From NCBI RefSeq assembly GCF_052161655.1, contig NZ_CP197418.1, forward strand, positions 7,502,001 to 7,566,000: 64,000 bases of DNA, in the 5' to 3' direction. Made by a program: the position numbers and the translations under genes. Below are positions 17,796 to 27,094 of the stretch, in pieces (the first letter of the stretch is position 1; each line of letters begins with the position of its first letter). This DNA comes from Novipirellula sp052161655 (GTDB lineage Bacteria; Planctomycetota; Planctomycetia; Pirellulales; Pirellulaceae). The notes beneath the pieces were generated by a model. It ran no database searches. It was not told where the DNA came from and was given only the letters and a program-made list of their open reading frames with translations.

Positions 17796-19145
17796 ATGTT
17801 GAATTCACTTTCGCGACGAACGCTGTTACGCGGTGTGGGAGCCTCGCTGGCATTGCCGTTATTGGATTCAATGTCCTCGACACGCTTGTTGGCGGCCACA
17901 TCCGATCCGGCGGATGTCCCGCTTCGGATGGGATTCTTTTACGTTCCCAACGGCATGCACATGCCCGATTGGAAACCGATCGAAGGGGGCGACAAATACA
18001 CCATGACGCCGACGCTGGAGCGGTTGGCCGAGCATCGATCCAAGTTTAATGTGTTGACAGGCTTGACGCTTGACGGTGCCCGATCGCATGGCGACGGTGG
18101 CGGCGATCATGCTCGCAGTGTTGCAGCGTTTCTAACCGGGGCACATCCAAAGAAGACCAACGGCGCGGATATTCAAAACGGGGTCTCGGTCGATCAAGTG
18201 GCGGCGGAACAGATCGGCAGTCAATCGCGATTCGGGTCGCTCGAACTCGGGCTCGAAGCGAGTGCCCAGGCGGGAAATTGTGACAGCGGCTATAGCTGTG
18301 CCTACGCCTCGAACATGTCGTGGCGTGGCCCCACCAACCCGATGGCCAAAGAAGTCGATCCCGGTGCACTGTTCGATCGCTTGTTCGCTGGACAAACATC
18401 AAAAGAAACGCGTCGAGCCAAGAGTGTTCGTGAGAAGTACCGCAAGAGTGTGCTCGATTTTGTGCTTGAGGATGCCAAGCAACTGCACAAGACACTGCCC
18501 GAAATCGATCGGCGAAAATTGGACGAATACTTGTATGCCGTCCGCGATGTTGAAAAACGATTGGCTGGTGCGGAACGACTGAGTATCTCCGAGGATGGCG
18601 TCCCCGATTATCCGAGACCCAGCGGTGTGCCACAGGAATTGAAAGAGCACTCCGAGTTGATGATGGATATGATCACGCTGGCGATTCAAACCGATAGCTC
18701 ACGAATCATTTCATTCATGTTCACCAACGCCGGCAGCAATCGCAGCTATCCCGATATCGATGTCAAAGAGGGGCATCATGAATTGTCGCATCATGGCAAA
18801 AGCGAGCACAAGCAAGCTCAAATCGCAAAGATCAATCGATATCACATCGATCGGTTTGGCTATCTGCTAAAGCGACTCAGTTCGATCAGCGAAGGAGATG
18901 GAACGTTGCTGGATCATTGCATGTTGGTTTACGGCAGCGGCATCAGCGACGGGGATCGGCACAATCACGATGACCTGCCGATTCTGTTGGCCGGCAACGG
19001 TAATGGTCGCATCAAAACGGGGCAGCACATTCGCTATGAGAACCACACGCCGCTGTGCAATTTGTATCTATGGATGCTGAAAGAGATGGGCGTCCAGGCA
19101 GACAAGTTTGGCGACAGCAACGGCGTGCTGAAGAACCTCGGCTAA
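17796..19145 (+). CDS. DUF1552 protein with Tat-like signal
   Basis: This 449-residue protein begins with SRRTLLRGVGASLALPLLDS, a twin-arginine signal, so it should be exported folded. The body matches the DUF1552 family: MGFFYVPNGMHMPDW near the start, DHARSVAAFLTGAHP, a central region with GVSVDQVAAEQIG, and LLDHCMLVYGSGISDGDRHNHDDLP near the end, where the many His and Asp residues suggest metal binding in an alkaline-phosphatase/sulfatase-like fold (DUF1501-related). It lies 57 bases behind the DUF1592 cytochrome gene. The two are inferred to act together in the periplasm. Confidence 0.88.
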   Translation: MLNSLSRRTLLRGVGASLALPLLDSMSSTRLLAATSDPADVPLRMGFFYVPNGMHMPDWKPIEGGDKYTMTPTLERLAEHRSKFNVLTGLTLDGARSHGDGGGDHARSVAAFLTGAHPKKTNGADIQNGVSVDQVAAEQIGSQSRFGSLELGLEASAQAGNCDSGYSCAYASNMSWRGPTNPMAKEVDPGALFDRLFAGQTSKETRRAKSVREKYRKSVLDFVLEDAKQLHKTLPEIDRRKLDEYLYAVRDVEKRLAGAERLSISEDGVPDYPRPSGVPQELKEHSELMMDMITLAIQTDSSRIISFMFTNAGSNRSYPDIDVKEGHHELSHHGKSEHKQAQIAKINRYHIDRFGYLLKRLSSISEGDGTLLDHCMLVYGSGISDGDRHNHDDLPILLAGNGNGRIKTGQHIRYENHTPLCNLYLWMLKEMGVQADKFGDSNGVLKNLG

Positions 19146-19183
19146 AGCGTTGGTTATCGCAAATGAAATCGAGGCAAACCGAC

Positions 19184-19252
19184 GTAGCGGAACTCGCCAA
19201 GAGTTTCGGGGAGCATACACCATGGAACGAAAGTCTTGACGACTTCCGCTAC
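19184..19252. repeat. Hairpin-forming intergenic repeat
   Basis: Arms at 19184-19207 and 19229-19252 are complementary over 24 bases with four mismatches; each begins with GTAGCGGAA on its own strand. It lies 39 bases behind the DUF1552 stop and could serve as a bidirectional terminator or be a member of a dispersed repeat family. No T-run follows. Confidence 0.5.
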
Positions 19253-19313
19253 GCGAAATTAGCACAACCGCTATAAGAAAAAATGCGGCACAGCGTTTCG
19301 CTTGGGCGTTAGC

Positions 19314-21314
19314 CTGGACCGCTAAAACTTTGGGCTTGTGGTGATTTTTGGTTGCGCAACTTTTCTGCCACCTCTCCCCCGACTTCGGAGACTGCTGATT
19401 TAGTCATTCCCTCGTTTTTGCGGCGTGCATATAATTCCCCATTGAATCCCCCCTTTGGACGCAAGAGTGAGGTGCTAGAAGAAACAAAGAATGATCACAC
19501 GAGACCGTGATTTTCTGCTGGAAATTTCAGCCGAGGACCTAGCCATTTACGCACGAGTTATTCGGGGCGACTCGCCGTTACTGGATGCTTTGCAGTTGAT
19601 CCCCTGGGAGTCGTTCCGCGGCGACCTTGAAAAGTATTATGTTCCGAACATGGGGCAACCAGCTCTGCCTGTCATTCATATGCTCAAGCTGGAGTTTCTT
19701 CGCTATACCTGCCGGCTCTCTGACCGAGGTGTCGTTGCCCGAGCTCAGACGGATTTGCTATTTCGTTGGTTCCTCCAGGTGCCTATCCGTTTTGAAATGC
19801 CCGACGCCTCCACGATTTGCCGCTTTCGAGCGCGTCTCGGAGTGGAAGGATTTCAGGATATTTTCGATCGACTGATCGCCTTTGCTCGGGACGCCGGGGT
19901 GGTACGCGATCGGCTTCGGCTAAAAGACGCCACCCACGTCCTGGCTAACATCGCCGTACCCACCACTCTAAGACTGCTCGCGCAACTTAGAGAAAAGATG
20001 CTCTCAGCGATCGAGTCCGTCGACGCCGAGTTGGCCGCTGGATACCACATCGAGGCGGAGCGAATCCGAGCGGAGACTGAAAAGGAATCCGACGAGATCC
20101 GCTTGCAAGCTCGCTTGGATTTGGTGCTGGACATGCTCCAGTGGATGCAGAGGTTACCCGCCGAAGCCCCCGATCCAGAACAGAAATTGACTTGGCAACG
20201 GCTGTTGGCGGTGCGAAGTTTGGCAGAGAAAATCACGGCGGATTGTTTGAATCCTGGTAGCGGCGACCGTACCCTTAGCGTGGTCGATCCCGAGGCACGG
20301 CGTGGCAAACATGGCGAGTTCTATGATGGTTACATGCTCGACGTGATGATGGACGCCGACAGCGGACTGGTGACGCAAATCGAAGTGCTTCCGGCCAACG
20401 GTGCCGAGGCCCACGACGCGATCAGTTTGGTGCAACGCGAGCACGCGGTTCACGGTAATCAAATCGAGCAACTCTCGATCGATGGTGCTGGATTCAACGG
20501 ACCGATGCTACGAACGCTGGAAGATCCCAACGGTCTTGCCGTGGACGTGATCACACCGCCGAGCGAACACAGCGAAGGGAAAGGCTATCCCAATTCAGCG
20601 TTCCTCCAAAGCGAAGATGGTCAGCATGTCACCTGCCCGGCAGGTCATACCTCGGGCACCCCACGGCGAAAAGCAGACAAGCCTAATTCGTTGTTTTACG
20701 ACTTCTCGCTCAAGGGTTGTCGGACTTGTTCTCTACTATCGCAATGTTATCCAGAGTTCAGACCGACGGCTCATCGTGGCCGTCGAGTGTCCAAAAATGA
20801 GTACGAAACGGAGTACGAACGAGCCCGCGCTAACGTGGGCACGGAGGAGTATCGTTCGGTGCGAAAAGAGCATCCCGCGATCGAGCGAAAGATCAATGAG
20901 ATCGTACGTCATGGATGCGGTCGAAGGGCACGGTACTGGGGACGATCCAAAGTAAAAATTCAGAACTAATGACAGGCTTTATGGTGAATGTTCGGCGTCT
21001 GACGAAACTCCTCAAGGGGCCTTCGTGCGCCAAGATGATCGGATGTTGGTAAAACAAGATTGATCGGGGCCGCAAACGAGTCCAACTCGCGTGCCAATCG
21101 GCTGCAGCTTGTCTCCAGCGAGACTGGCTTGCGAAGAGGGGCTACCGGATAAAAATCTCAAATTTGTTCGCGGTGCAAACCAAATCCGCTCAACGAATCA
21201 ACTTTGCTACTAAATCAGCAGTCTTCTTCGTCGGTGGAGAGGTAACTACAGTATCGGCCGGAAGAAAAAGTCACCTCCAATATCCGACGTCAATACCAAC
21301 TTTTAAGCGGACCA
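19314..21314 (+). mobile_element. IS1182-like insertion sequence with imperfect terminal inverted repeats
   Basis: Imperfect inverted repeats lie at 19314-19334 (CTGGACCGCTAAAACTTTGGG) and 21295-21315, matching at about 16 of 21 positions. They bracket one transposase gene. GCGTTAGC is directly repeated immediately outside both ends (19306-19313 and 21315-21322, sharing one base with the element end), a possible 8-base target duplication. The element is about 2.0 kb. The 330 bases behind the transposase (20970-21294) contain its displaced C-terminal codons and then nothing recognisable. The ends were found by eye and may shift by a few bases. Confidence 0.6.
19491..20969 (+). CDS. IS1182-family transposase, C-terminus displaced by a frameshift
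   Basis: This 492-residue DDE-type transposase starts MITRDRDFLLEISAEDL. It has the N-terminal DUF772-like region (LPVIHMLKLEFLRY, then LLFRWFLQ and DASTICRFRARLG), a long helical insertion (about 150-230) and a catalytic part with KHGEFYDGYMLDVMMDADSG and a CXXC-type cysteine cluster near TCPAGHTSG...CRTCSLLSQC. The frame stops after KVKIQN. Continuing in the -1 frame the DNA reads ELMTGFMVNVRRLTKLLKG, a typical end for this family, so a single-base deletion or slippage at about 20955-20965 cut off roughly 28 residues. Activity is therefore doubtful unless frameshifting at the A-run restores it. Confidence 0.85.
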   Translation: MITRDRDFLLEISAEDLAIYARVIRGDSPLLDALQLIPWESFRGDLEKYYVPNMGQPALPVIHMLKLEFLRYTCRLSDRGVVARAQTDLLFRWFLQVPIRFEMPDASTICRFRARLGVEGFQDIFDRLIAFARDAGVVRDRLRLKDATHVLANIAVPTTLRLLAQLREKMLSAIESVDAELAAGYHIEAERIRAETEKESDEIRLQARLDLVLDMLQWMQRLPAEAPDPEQKLTWQRLLAVRSLAEKITADCLNPGSGDRTLSVVDPEARRGKHGEFYDGYMLDVMMDADSGLVTQIEVLPANGAEAHDAISLVQREHAVHGNQIEQLSIDGAGFNGPMLRTLEDPNGLAVDVITPPSEHSEGKGYPNSAFLQSEDGQHVTCPAGHTSGTPRRKADKPNSLFYDFSLKGCRTCSLLSQCYPEFRPTAHRGRRVSKNEYETEYERARANVGTEEYRSVRKEHPAIERKINEIVRHGCGRRARYWGRSKVKIQN

Positions 21315-21397
21315 GCGTTAGCCCCGGTTGAACGCAGGAACCGTGGCTCGCGCCAAAACGGCTAATGTCCCGAAAGACTCCTGCCTACCTGCTTTAA

Positions 21398-22168
21398 TTA
21401 AAATCGTCGTTCTGTCACCGCCTCGTGTCCGAGCGGCGTGCGTCCGATGATGATCGCCGCGAGTGCTCCTGCGGCAAAGCCGCCGATGTGAGCCCACCAT
21501 GCCACTCCGGTTGCGGCGCCACCGGCCACTGCGGTGATACCGCTGTACGTTTGCAGGGCAAACCAAATCCCCAGAAACAACGGCGCTGGCACAATGATCA
21601 CTTGGATGATCACGATCAGCGGTATCAACGTCTGGACCTTCGCATGCGGATACAACCATGCGTAAGCTCCCATCACACCCGCGATTGCGCCGCTTGCACC
21701 AATCGTCGGCATCGGGCTCGATGGATCGGTAAAGTAGTGCGATAGCGAAGCGGCGATCCCGGTGCCTAAATACATTAATGCGTAACCGAAATGCCCCAAG
21801 CGATCTTCGACGTTATCGCCAAAGATATACAGAAACCACATGTTGCCGATAAAGTGCATCCATCCGCCATGCAAGAACATACACGTGATCAGCGTCATCC
21901 ACGCCGGGATCGGTGACGGAGCAAGTTTGCGAGTAATCGTGCGGACTTCGATTCCACGCTGAGTTTGGACGCCTATGCGTTCGCTGATTTCCGGATCTGC
22001 GTTCGCGCCGGACAATCTCGCCGGCACCATGCCCAAACGTTCCGCGATTCGATTGCCCTGTTCCTCGGATACCAATTGGGCAATAAACGCGGCGGCACAC
22101 AACGCAATGATCAAGTAATTGATCACCGGAATCGTGCGGCTCGGTATGCTGTCGCGTAGTGGTATCAT
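21398..22168 (-). CDS. Rhomboid-family intramembrane serine protease
   Basis: This 256-residue membrane protein has six or more hydrophobic helices. The rhomboid catalytic pair is visible: Ser159 in the TIGASGAIAGVMGAY motif and His227 in WWAHIGGFAAGAL. The oxyanion-side loop HGGWMHFIGNMWFL, with its conserved His-Asn pattern, sits at residues 100-113. A soluble insert with many charged residues lies between the first and second helices. It would cleave membrane proteins within the bilayer; targets are unknown. It is divergent from the esterase gene with an 82-base gap. Confidence 0.9.
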   Translation of the reverse strand: MIPLRDSIPSRTIPVINYLIIALCAAAFIAQLVSEEQGNRIAERLGMVPARLSGANADPEISERIGVQTQRGIEVRTITRKLAPSPIPAWMTLITCMFLHGGWMHFIGNMWFLYIFGDNVEDRLGHFGYALMYLGTGIAASLSHYFTDPSSPMPTIGASGAIAGVMGAYAWLYPHAKVQTLIPLIVIIQVIIVPAPLFLGIWFALQTYSGITAVAGGAATGVAWWAHIGGFAAGALAAIIIGRTPLGHEAVTERRF

Positions 22169-22250
22169 CGCGTTTGATTATCATTTGCTTTGGAACAAAG
22201 ACAACCCTCCCTCCTTTCCCTTTCTAGAACAACCTACCAAGGAATTGCAC

Positions 22251-24041
22251 ATGCGAAAAACGATTGTCGCTCTCCGCCTGACACGTCTGTTGGGAATCCT
22301 CTCGCTGGTTCTCGTGACGGCGCCCATCTCGCTGCACGCCGAAGAGTCGTATCCGCTGCATCCTGATTCACAACCACAGACCGGCGTTCCCGAAGGCCAG
22401 GTGGAATCGTATCACTTCGCCAACAGCCGCGTGTTCCCCGGAACCGAGCGAGACTATTTCGTCTATGTTCCGGCGCAGCACGATGCCGCCAAGCCTGCTG
22501 CGTTGATGGTGTTCCAAGACGGGGGTGGTTACATCAACCGAAAAGGCAATTGGCGTGTGCCCGTTGTGTTTGACAACTTGATTCACAAAGGAGAAATGCC
22601 GGTCACGATTGCCGTCATGGTCAACCCCGGTGTCGTGCCGGGCGGCGCCGAAGCACAGTCACGGTTCAATCGCAGTTACGAATACGACAGCGTCAGCGAT
22701 CGCTACGCCACATTTTTGATCGACGAGTTGTTGCCGGTCGTCAAACAAAAATACAACATCAGCGACGATCCTAATCTGCGTGGGATCGGTGGCAGCAGTA
22801 GCGGCGCGATCGCAGCGTTTGGCGTTGCCTGGCATCGGCCTGACCAATTCCGTCGCGTCTTCAGCACGGTTGGAACCTACGTGGGACTTAGAGGCGGTAA
22901 CGAGTATCCAACGTTAGTTCGCAAGACCGAGCCCAAGCCACTTCGCGTTTTTCTGCAAGACGGGCGAAACGATCTCGACATTTACGGCGGTAGTTGGTGG
23001 AACGCCAACCAGACCATGCTCTCGGCACTGCAGTGGGCGGGGTATCAAGTCAAAAACGATTGGGGAGACGGAGGCCATAACGGTAAACATGGCGCAGCCA
23101 TCATGCCCGATGCGATGCGTTGGCTTTGGCAAGACTTTGACAAACCGATCGAAGTGACGATTGATGAACATCCCGAATTGAAAGATCGATTGATTCCCGG
23201 CGAGACATGGCAACTGGTCAGCGAGGGGCATCGCTACACCGAAGGCCCCGCCGTTGCGCCCGATGGCAGCGTCTATTTTATCGACGGTCCCGCAGGAGAA
23301 ATCTGGAAAGTGAATGCCGATGGCAAGGGAGCGTCCAAATTCATCGACGGCATCATCGGAGTCAGCGGCTTGATGTTCGATGCAAAAGGCAACTTGTACG
23401 CAGCGAGAAACAAAGAGCGAAAGATCTCACGTATTGCACCCGACGGTGCGCAAACCGTGATCGCATCAGATGTCGGCTGCAATGATCTCGTGGTGCTCGA
23501 AGATGGAATCTATTTCACCGATCCGCTGAAGCCCGCCGTGTGGTATCTGCCGCATGGAGGAGAGCCAACCGTGGTGGCAAGTGGCGACAACGTCGATGCT
23601 CGCTCGTTTCCAGGGAAACCTAATGGCATTGCAGTCACGCCGGACAAGCGTTTCTTGGTCGTCGTCGACGCCACCGGTCGTTACGTGTGGTCGTACCGGA
23701 TTGAGCAGCCCGGCAAATTGTCGTTTGGGCAACCGTACTACTACGTCCATCAACCGCAGGACGAATTGAACACCGGTGCGGATGGCGTGACGATGGCCAA
23801 AGACGGTTCGCTGCTGGTCGCGACCTCGCTTGGGGTGCAAGTGTTTGATCAACCGGGACGTGTTCACGTCATCATCGATCGGCCGAGTTCGCAGGGACGT
23901 TTGTCGAACTGTGTCTTTGGCGGGCCTCAGGGGACGACGTTGTACGTGACCTGCGGAACACGTGTGTTCCGCCGCAACACTCGGATCGAAGGATTCGCAC
24001 CGTGGCAAGAATCAGTCGTTCCTGCAAAGCCGCGACTGTAG
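22251..24041 (+). CDS. Secreted esterase fused to SMP-30/gluconolactonase-type beta-propeller
   Basis: I choose the ATG at 22251, which gives a signal peptide ending near ISLHAEES; upstream in-frame codons to 22119 look non-coding. The protein is 596 residues. The N-terminal half is an enterochelin-esterase/esterase-D-like hydrolase: VYVPAQHDAAKPAALMVFQDG, nucleophile loop GIGGSSSGAIAAFG and a late His in DGGHNGKHGA. The second half (from about residue 310) is a six-bladed SMP-30/gluconolactonase propeller: EGPAVAPDGSVYFID, PNGIAVTPDKRFLVVVDA, GADGVTMAKDGSLLVAT. Both halves are hydrolases, so the fusion may act in sequence on a sugar ester or lactone. The substrate is inferred only. Confidence 0.82.
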   Translation: MRKTIVALRLTRLLGILSLVLVTAPISLHAEESYPLHPDSQPQTGVPEGQVESYHFANSRVFPGTERDYFVYVPAQHDAAKPAALMVFQDGGGYINRKGNWRVPVVFDNLIHKGEMPVTIAVMVNPGVVPGGAEAQSRFNRSYEYDSVSDRYATFLIDELLPVVKQKYNISDDPNLRGIGGSSSGAIAAFGVAWHRPDQFRRVFSTVGTYVGLRGGNEYPTLVRKTEPKPLRVFLQDGRNDLDIYGGSWWNANQTMLSALQWAGYQVKNDWGDGGHNGKHGAAIMPDAMRWLWQDFDKPIEVTIDEHPELKDRLIPGETWQLVSEGHRYTEGPAVAPDGSVYFIDGPAGEIWKVNADGKGASKFIDGIIGVSGLMFDAKGNLYAARNKERKISRIAPDGAQTVIASDVGCNDLVVLEDGIYFTDPLKPAVWYLPHGGEPTVVASGDNVDARSFPGKPNGIAVTPDKRFLVVVDATGRYVWSYRIEQPGKLSFGQPYYYVHQPQDELNTGADGVTMAKDGSLLVATSLGVQVFDQPGRVHVIIDRPSSQGRLSNCVFGGPQGTTLYVTCGTRVFRRNTRIEGFAPWQESVVPAKPRL

Positions 24042-24064
24042 AGAGAAGTCACGGCAAAAAAAAA

Positions 24065-24102
24065 CGCGAGCTGGCATTGCTTCGTGCGCCGCCAGCTTCG
24101 CG
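24065..24102 (+). terminator. Stem-loop behind the esterase-SMP30 gene
   Basis: CGCGAGCTGGC (24065-24075) pairs with GCCAGCTTCGCG (24091-24102) with one bulged base, 24 bases after the stop codon, preceded by an A-run on the plus strand and followed by ATTTACTATTT. This fits an intrinsic terminator, and the upstream A-run would give a T-run for transcription from the other side. Confidence 0.5.
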
Positions 24103-24162
24103 ATTTACTATTTGACTGCCTGATCGCTTGGTGATCCTTCGCCAAGAGATCGTTAGTCTGTC

Positions 24163-25802
24163 GTGCTGAAACAAAAGGAAGTCGCTAGCGACTTCGAATC
24201 AGCACAACTAAACAGTAAAAAATGGGAGCGACATCCATGTGCATGAGTTGTGGGCGACTCATTTCGTAATCGATCCATCAGTGGAAGCTCCCAATTACTT
24301 GTCGTTAGAATCCTTCGTAACGATTTCGGACACTCTGAATCATTCAGAGACCGCTTTATATCACATCACGTGAACGCCGGGTCCATTCCGACGTTTGATT
24401 CTTTTATGTGTCACCGATCTTGAGCAGGTTGGGTGAAAGAGGGCGAGCCGAGTGACCAAGTTTACTTGAGTCTTTCGGGTTTCGCATTGAGATCTCTCCG
24501 ACAATCAGTTTGGGAAAAGTGGGTGCGATCAACATTGAAGTGACCGCTCCTGCTCGATCAAGTTTTGATCGTGCGTGAATGTGGCGACGTTCGCTTCCAA
24601 TGTCAACAACAAACCGGAAAGAGTTTTTGTAAGGACCGCTCGGTTGTGACAAAACTTCCGCAAAAAACACGAGTTGCTCACGTAAACTTTTTTTTCGATT
24701 TGTAGGTTCGACTCAATGGACCTGATCAACGCGATTGAATGTAACGAATTCGATCGTGTTAGATTGTGATGGAGACCTTCTTCGACGGTGATCGATGGAA
24801 TAAAAGCTAGCAGTTTACCTGCATGTTTTATTGCAACGGAGCTTGAGTTTAATCAATTCTTTATTGACACGGGGCTCAATCAACCACAACTGCCTGAACC
24901 GACTTCAGCAGCGTGTAGCGTGATCCTAACGCATCGTATTGTTCAGATCGCATTGACACTCACTTTCTGTTTGCAACAGCGAAATTGCTTGAGCAAAGCG
25001 ACAAGTCTAACGCAAGTGTATAGCGTTGTGTTTCGCTCCACGTTCGAGTAACTCATCGAGTGGTCTCACGCGAGTTACTTTTTAACATCTTTGCTCTGCG
25101 ATCGATTAGAGTGCTTGTCATTGTGCGGATATCCGCAATCTGTATTCCTTTTCGCATCACATCCGTTGCCGATAACAGAATGGCACGAGACAACATGGAT
25201 GAGTGGCTTGCTACATCCTCGACGAGAGTGACCAAGCAAGCGCAGATTTGTTCTCTCTGAAAACGGTTCAAATCCAGATGCCGAGTCAGTAAAGGGACGG
25301 ATCGATACCCGTCGATCGGAAGTCGGATAGGAAACAGTACGCCGTAAGCAAGAAGACAACTTGCTTCCACCGTCAACTCACGGATTTGGAGATCGACCTA
25401 GTCCTCCAGATCGATCTGGATTTTCCTAGGGGCACCAAATTCATTAGGGGAACCAAACCGTCGCTAAAGAATTCATTGCTAAAGAATTGCGGCAGGAACT
25501 AGCTCGCCGGGACTGCAACACACCCCTCTCCCAGACGGTTTAAACGAGCTTTAGCGGGGAAGGATTGCTCAAACGGCAAGGAAACGCTGCTGTACAGCCA
25601 ATACACGGCACTTCGGGGGGGGCACGTAGCAGATAAACTGTAACTCCTGTCCAGAATTACTCCAAAAGCTTGACCCTACTCTCTCGAGGCGGTTAAAATT
25701 TGGAGAGCGGCTATGCAGTTTCACATTCCTTCTGCTCAGTGTTCGACCTGCATCTAATCTCACCTACAGCCGCAGCGTTCTCACACTCAGGGAGGCATAT
25801 CC
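24163..25802. other. Gene-poor, AT-richer intergenic stretch with palindromes
   Basis: About 1.7 kb between the esterase-SMP30 gene and the hemerythrin-like gene has no frame that I can support. Short frames exist on both strands but none resembles a known family, and codon use looks unlike the neighbours. It starts with a strong nested palindrome: AAGTCGCTAGCGACTT at 24179-24194 inside GTGCTGA...TCAGCAC (24163-24205). A small CAGATCGATCTG palindrome lies near 25410. The stretch is visibly richer in A and T than the flanks. It could hold an ncRNA, a long regulatory region or decayed foreign DNA. Confidence 0.5.
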
Positions 25803-26285
25803 ATGGCGACAGTCGTATCGACGGTACGTGCAGCGAAAAAAACGCTTGTGGTAAATCCGGCGTTTCTTCAGGAGATAAAAGACAGTCATCCTGATTTTTG
25901 GCATACGCTTCATAGGGTGCGTCAGATTTGTGAATGCGTGGAAGAGCCATCTCAGGTAACGCGAGATTTGGTGCGATGGCTGAACGACCTTCGTGATCAA
26001 ATGGCGCTGCAATTCGCGCTCGAAGAGTCATATGGGTATATCGAAGTCTCACCCGAGTTCAGTTTGCTTAAAGCCAACGCTGCTGAAAAAACGCTCGCTC
26101 AACATTGTTCGCTGTATTTGCTATTAAGCGAACTGATCGAGAAAGCCGAAGAGCTTCAATACCGAGGTGCCAACGCTAGTTATGTTCGAGAGTTGGTGGA
26201 TCAGACTCAAGCATTCGATAAGAAATTGCGAGAGCATGAGCAGGCCGAGAACGCGTTGATCGAAGATTCGCTCGGCGCTGGTTAA
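25803..26285 (+). CDS. Hemerythrin-like four-helix protein (tentative)
   Basis: This 160-residue, mostly helical protein has no signal peptide. The helices carry His and carboxylates placed as in hemerythrin-like domains: HPDFWHTLHRV near residue 24, LALQFALEESYGYIE-type sequence around 75, LAQHCSLYLLLSELIEKAEEL at about 100, and LREHEQAENALIEDSL near the C-terminus (compare the HXXXE/HXXXD di-iron motifs). The iron-ligand set is not complete enough to be sure. It lies 38 bases before a response regulator on the same strand, so the pair may form a sensing or signalling unit. Otherwise it is a hypothetical protein. Confidence 0.5.
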   Translation: MATVVSTVRAAKKTLVVNPAFLQEIKDSHPDFWHTLHRVRQICECVEEPSQVTRDLVRWLNDLRDQMALQFALEESYGYIEVSPEFSLLKANAAEKTLAQHCSLYLLLSELIEKAEELQYRGANASYVRELVDQTQAFDKKLREHEQAENALIEDSLGAG

Positions 26286-26323
26286 TTAAGTTTTTAGGCA
26301 ATGCCGATAGGGGAGTTTCCACT

Positions 26324-26770
26324 ATGCATTCTGGCTCACGTGTCAAACCGATGGAGATATTGTTGGTCGAGGATGGCCTGATGGATGCTCGTGTAACGAT
26401 TCATTCACTACGTCGAAGCCAAGTTCATCATCGCTTGACCTTGGTTCGTAGTGTCAACGAAGCAATCAAATTTTTGCGGCAAGAAGGAGTCTTCGCTCGA
26501 GCGCCAAAACCAGATCTGCTTTTGCTCGATCTCAATTTGCCTGATGGTTCAGGTATCGATGTGATCGAGTTGTTGCAGAATAGTGATGTGAACACCGACT
26601 CACTGACCACGGTGGTTTTAACGGCCAACGAAGATGAGTGCATTCGCGAACGTTGCAACATCCTTGGTGTCCACGATTACATTCGCAAACCCGTCCACGA
26701 AGACGAGTTTATGCGAGTCGTACGTGATCACAAGCGGCTGATGGTGCACTCAACGCCTGTGCTGGCGTAA
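26324..26770 (+). CDS. Stand-alone response regulator receiver protein
   Basis: This 148-residue CheY-like receiver is of the Rcp1 type found with phytochrome or hybrid kinases. Phosphoacceptor Asp69 lies in PDLLLLDLNLPDGSG, the acidic pair in LLVEDGLMD, Thr100 in VVLTANED and Lys122 in IRKPV. No output domain is attached, so it must act by protein contact. The start could be the ATG at 26324 or 26351. The only neighbour on the same strand is the hemerythrin-like gene 38 bases upstream. No kinase gene is close. Confidence 0.85.
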   Translation: MHSGSRVKPMEILLVEDGLMDARVTIHSLRRSQVHHRLTLVRSVNEAIKFLRQEGVFARAPKPDLLLLDLNLPDGSGIDVIELLQNSDVNTDSLTTVVLTANEDECIRERCNILGVHDYIRKPVHEDEFMRVVRDHKRLMVHSTPVLA

Positions 26771-26921
26771 CGCACCCGCGAATCTCGCGTTGCCATCGCA
26801 TTCGCACAACGAATGCGATTAGGCATCATCTTGTTTGGCGATTGGACGCTAGACGTTTAACGATGAGCCTCGTGGCTAACGCTGTTGATACAGCAAGCCG
26901 CAACGCGCGAGCGGAAAGGCC

Positions 26922-27027
26922 CCACAAAGTACCCGGTGCCTTAGCAACGTGCGAAAAACAAATTTTGGGTCCCGGGTACCTGCCGTCGCCAGACGGCGGA
27001 AATCCACGCTCTGGCGAGCGTAGCTAC
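26922..27027. repeat. Dispersed repeat fragments, including partial copy 3 of the structured repeat
   Basis: 26982-27027 contains two hairpins with the family loop, GCCGTC-GCCA-GACGGC (26982-26997) and ACGCTC-TGGC-GAGCGT (27006-27021), in reverse orientation relative to the copy at 9505. The outer arms are missing. Just before it, ACCCGGTGCCTTA (about 26930-26943) matches the repeat that is tandemly arranged at 49546. The 324-base gap 26771-27094 holds nothing else. Confidence 0.6.
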
Positions 27028-27094
27028 ATCAGTAACAAACTGCACGTCCTTACGGCACTCGGCTCACGATTTGCCAACCTACATCAACCGTGGT

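Noticed and set aside
24700..24725. GGTTCGACTC sequence reminiscent of a tRNA T-arm
   Set aside because: No matching acceptor, D or anticodon stems were found around it.
25053..25376. 107-codon minus-strand frame in the gene-poor interval
   Set aside because: No domain, signal or neighbour link; composition not like the surrounding genes.
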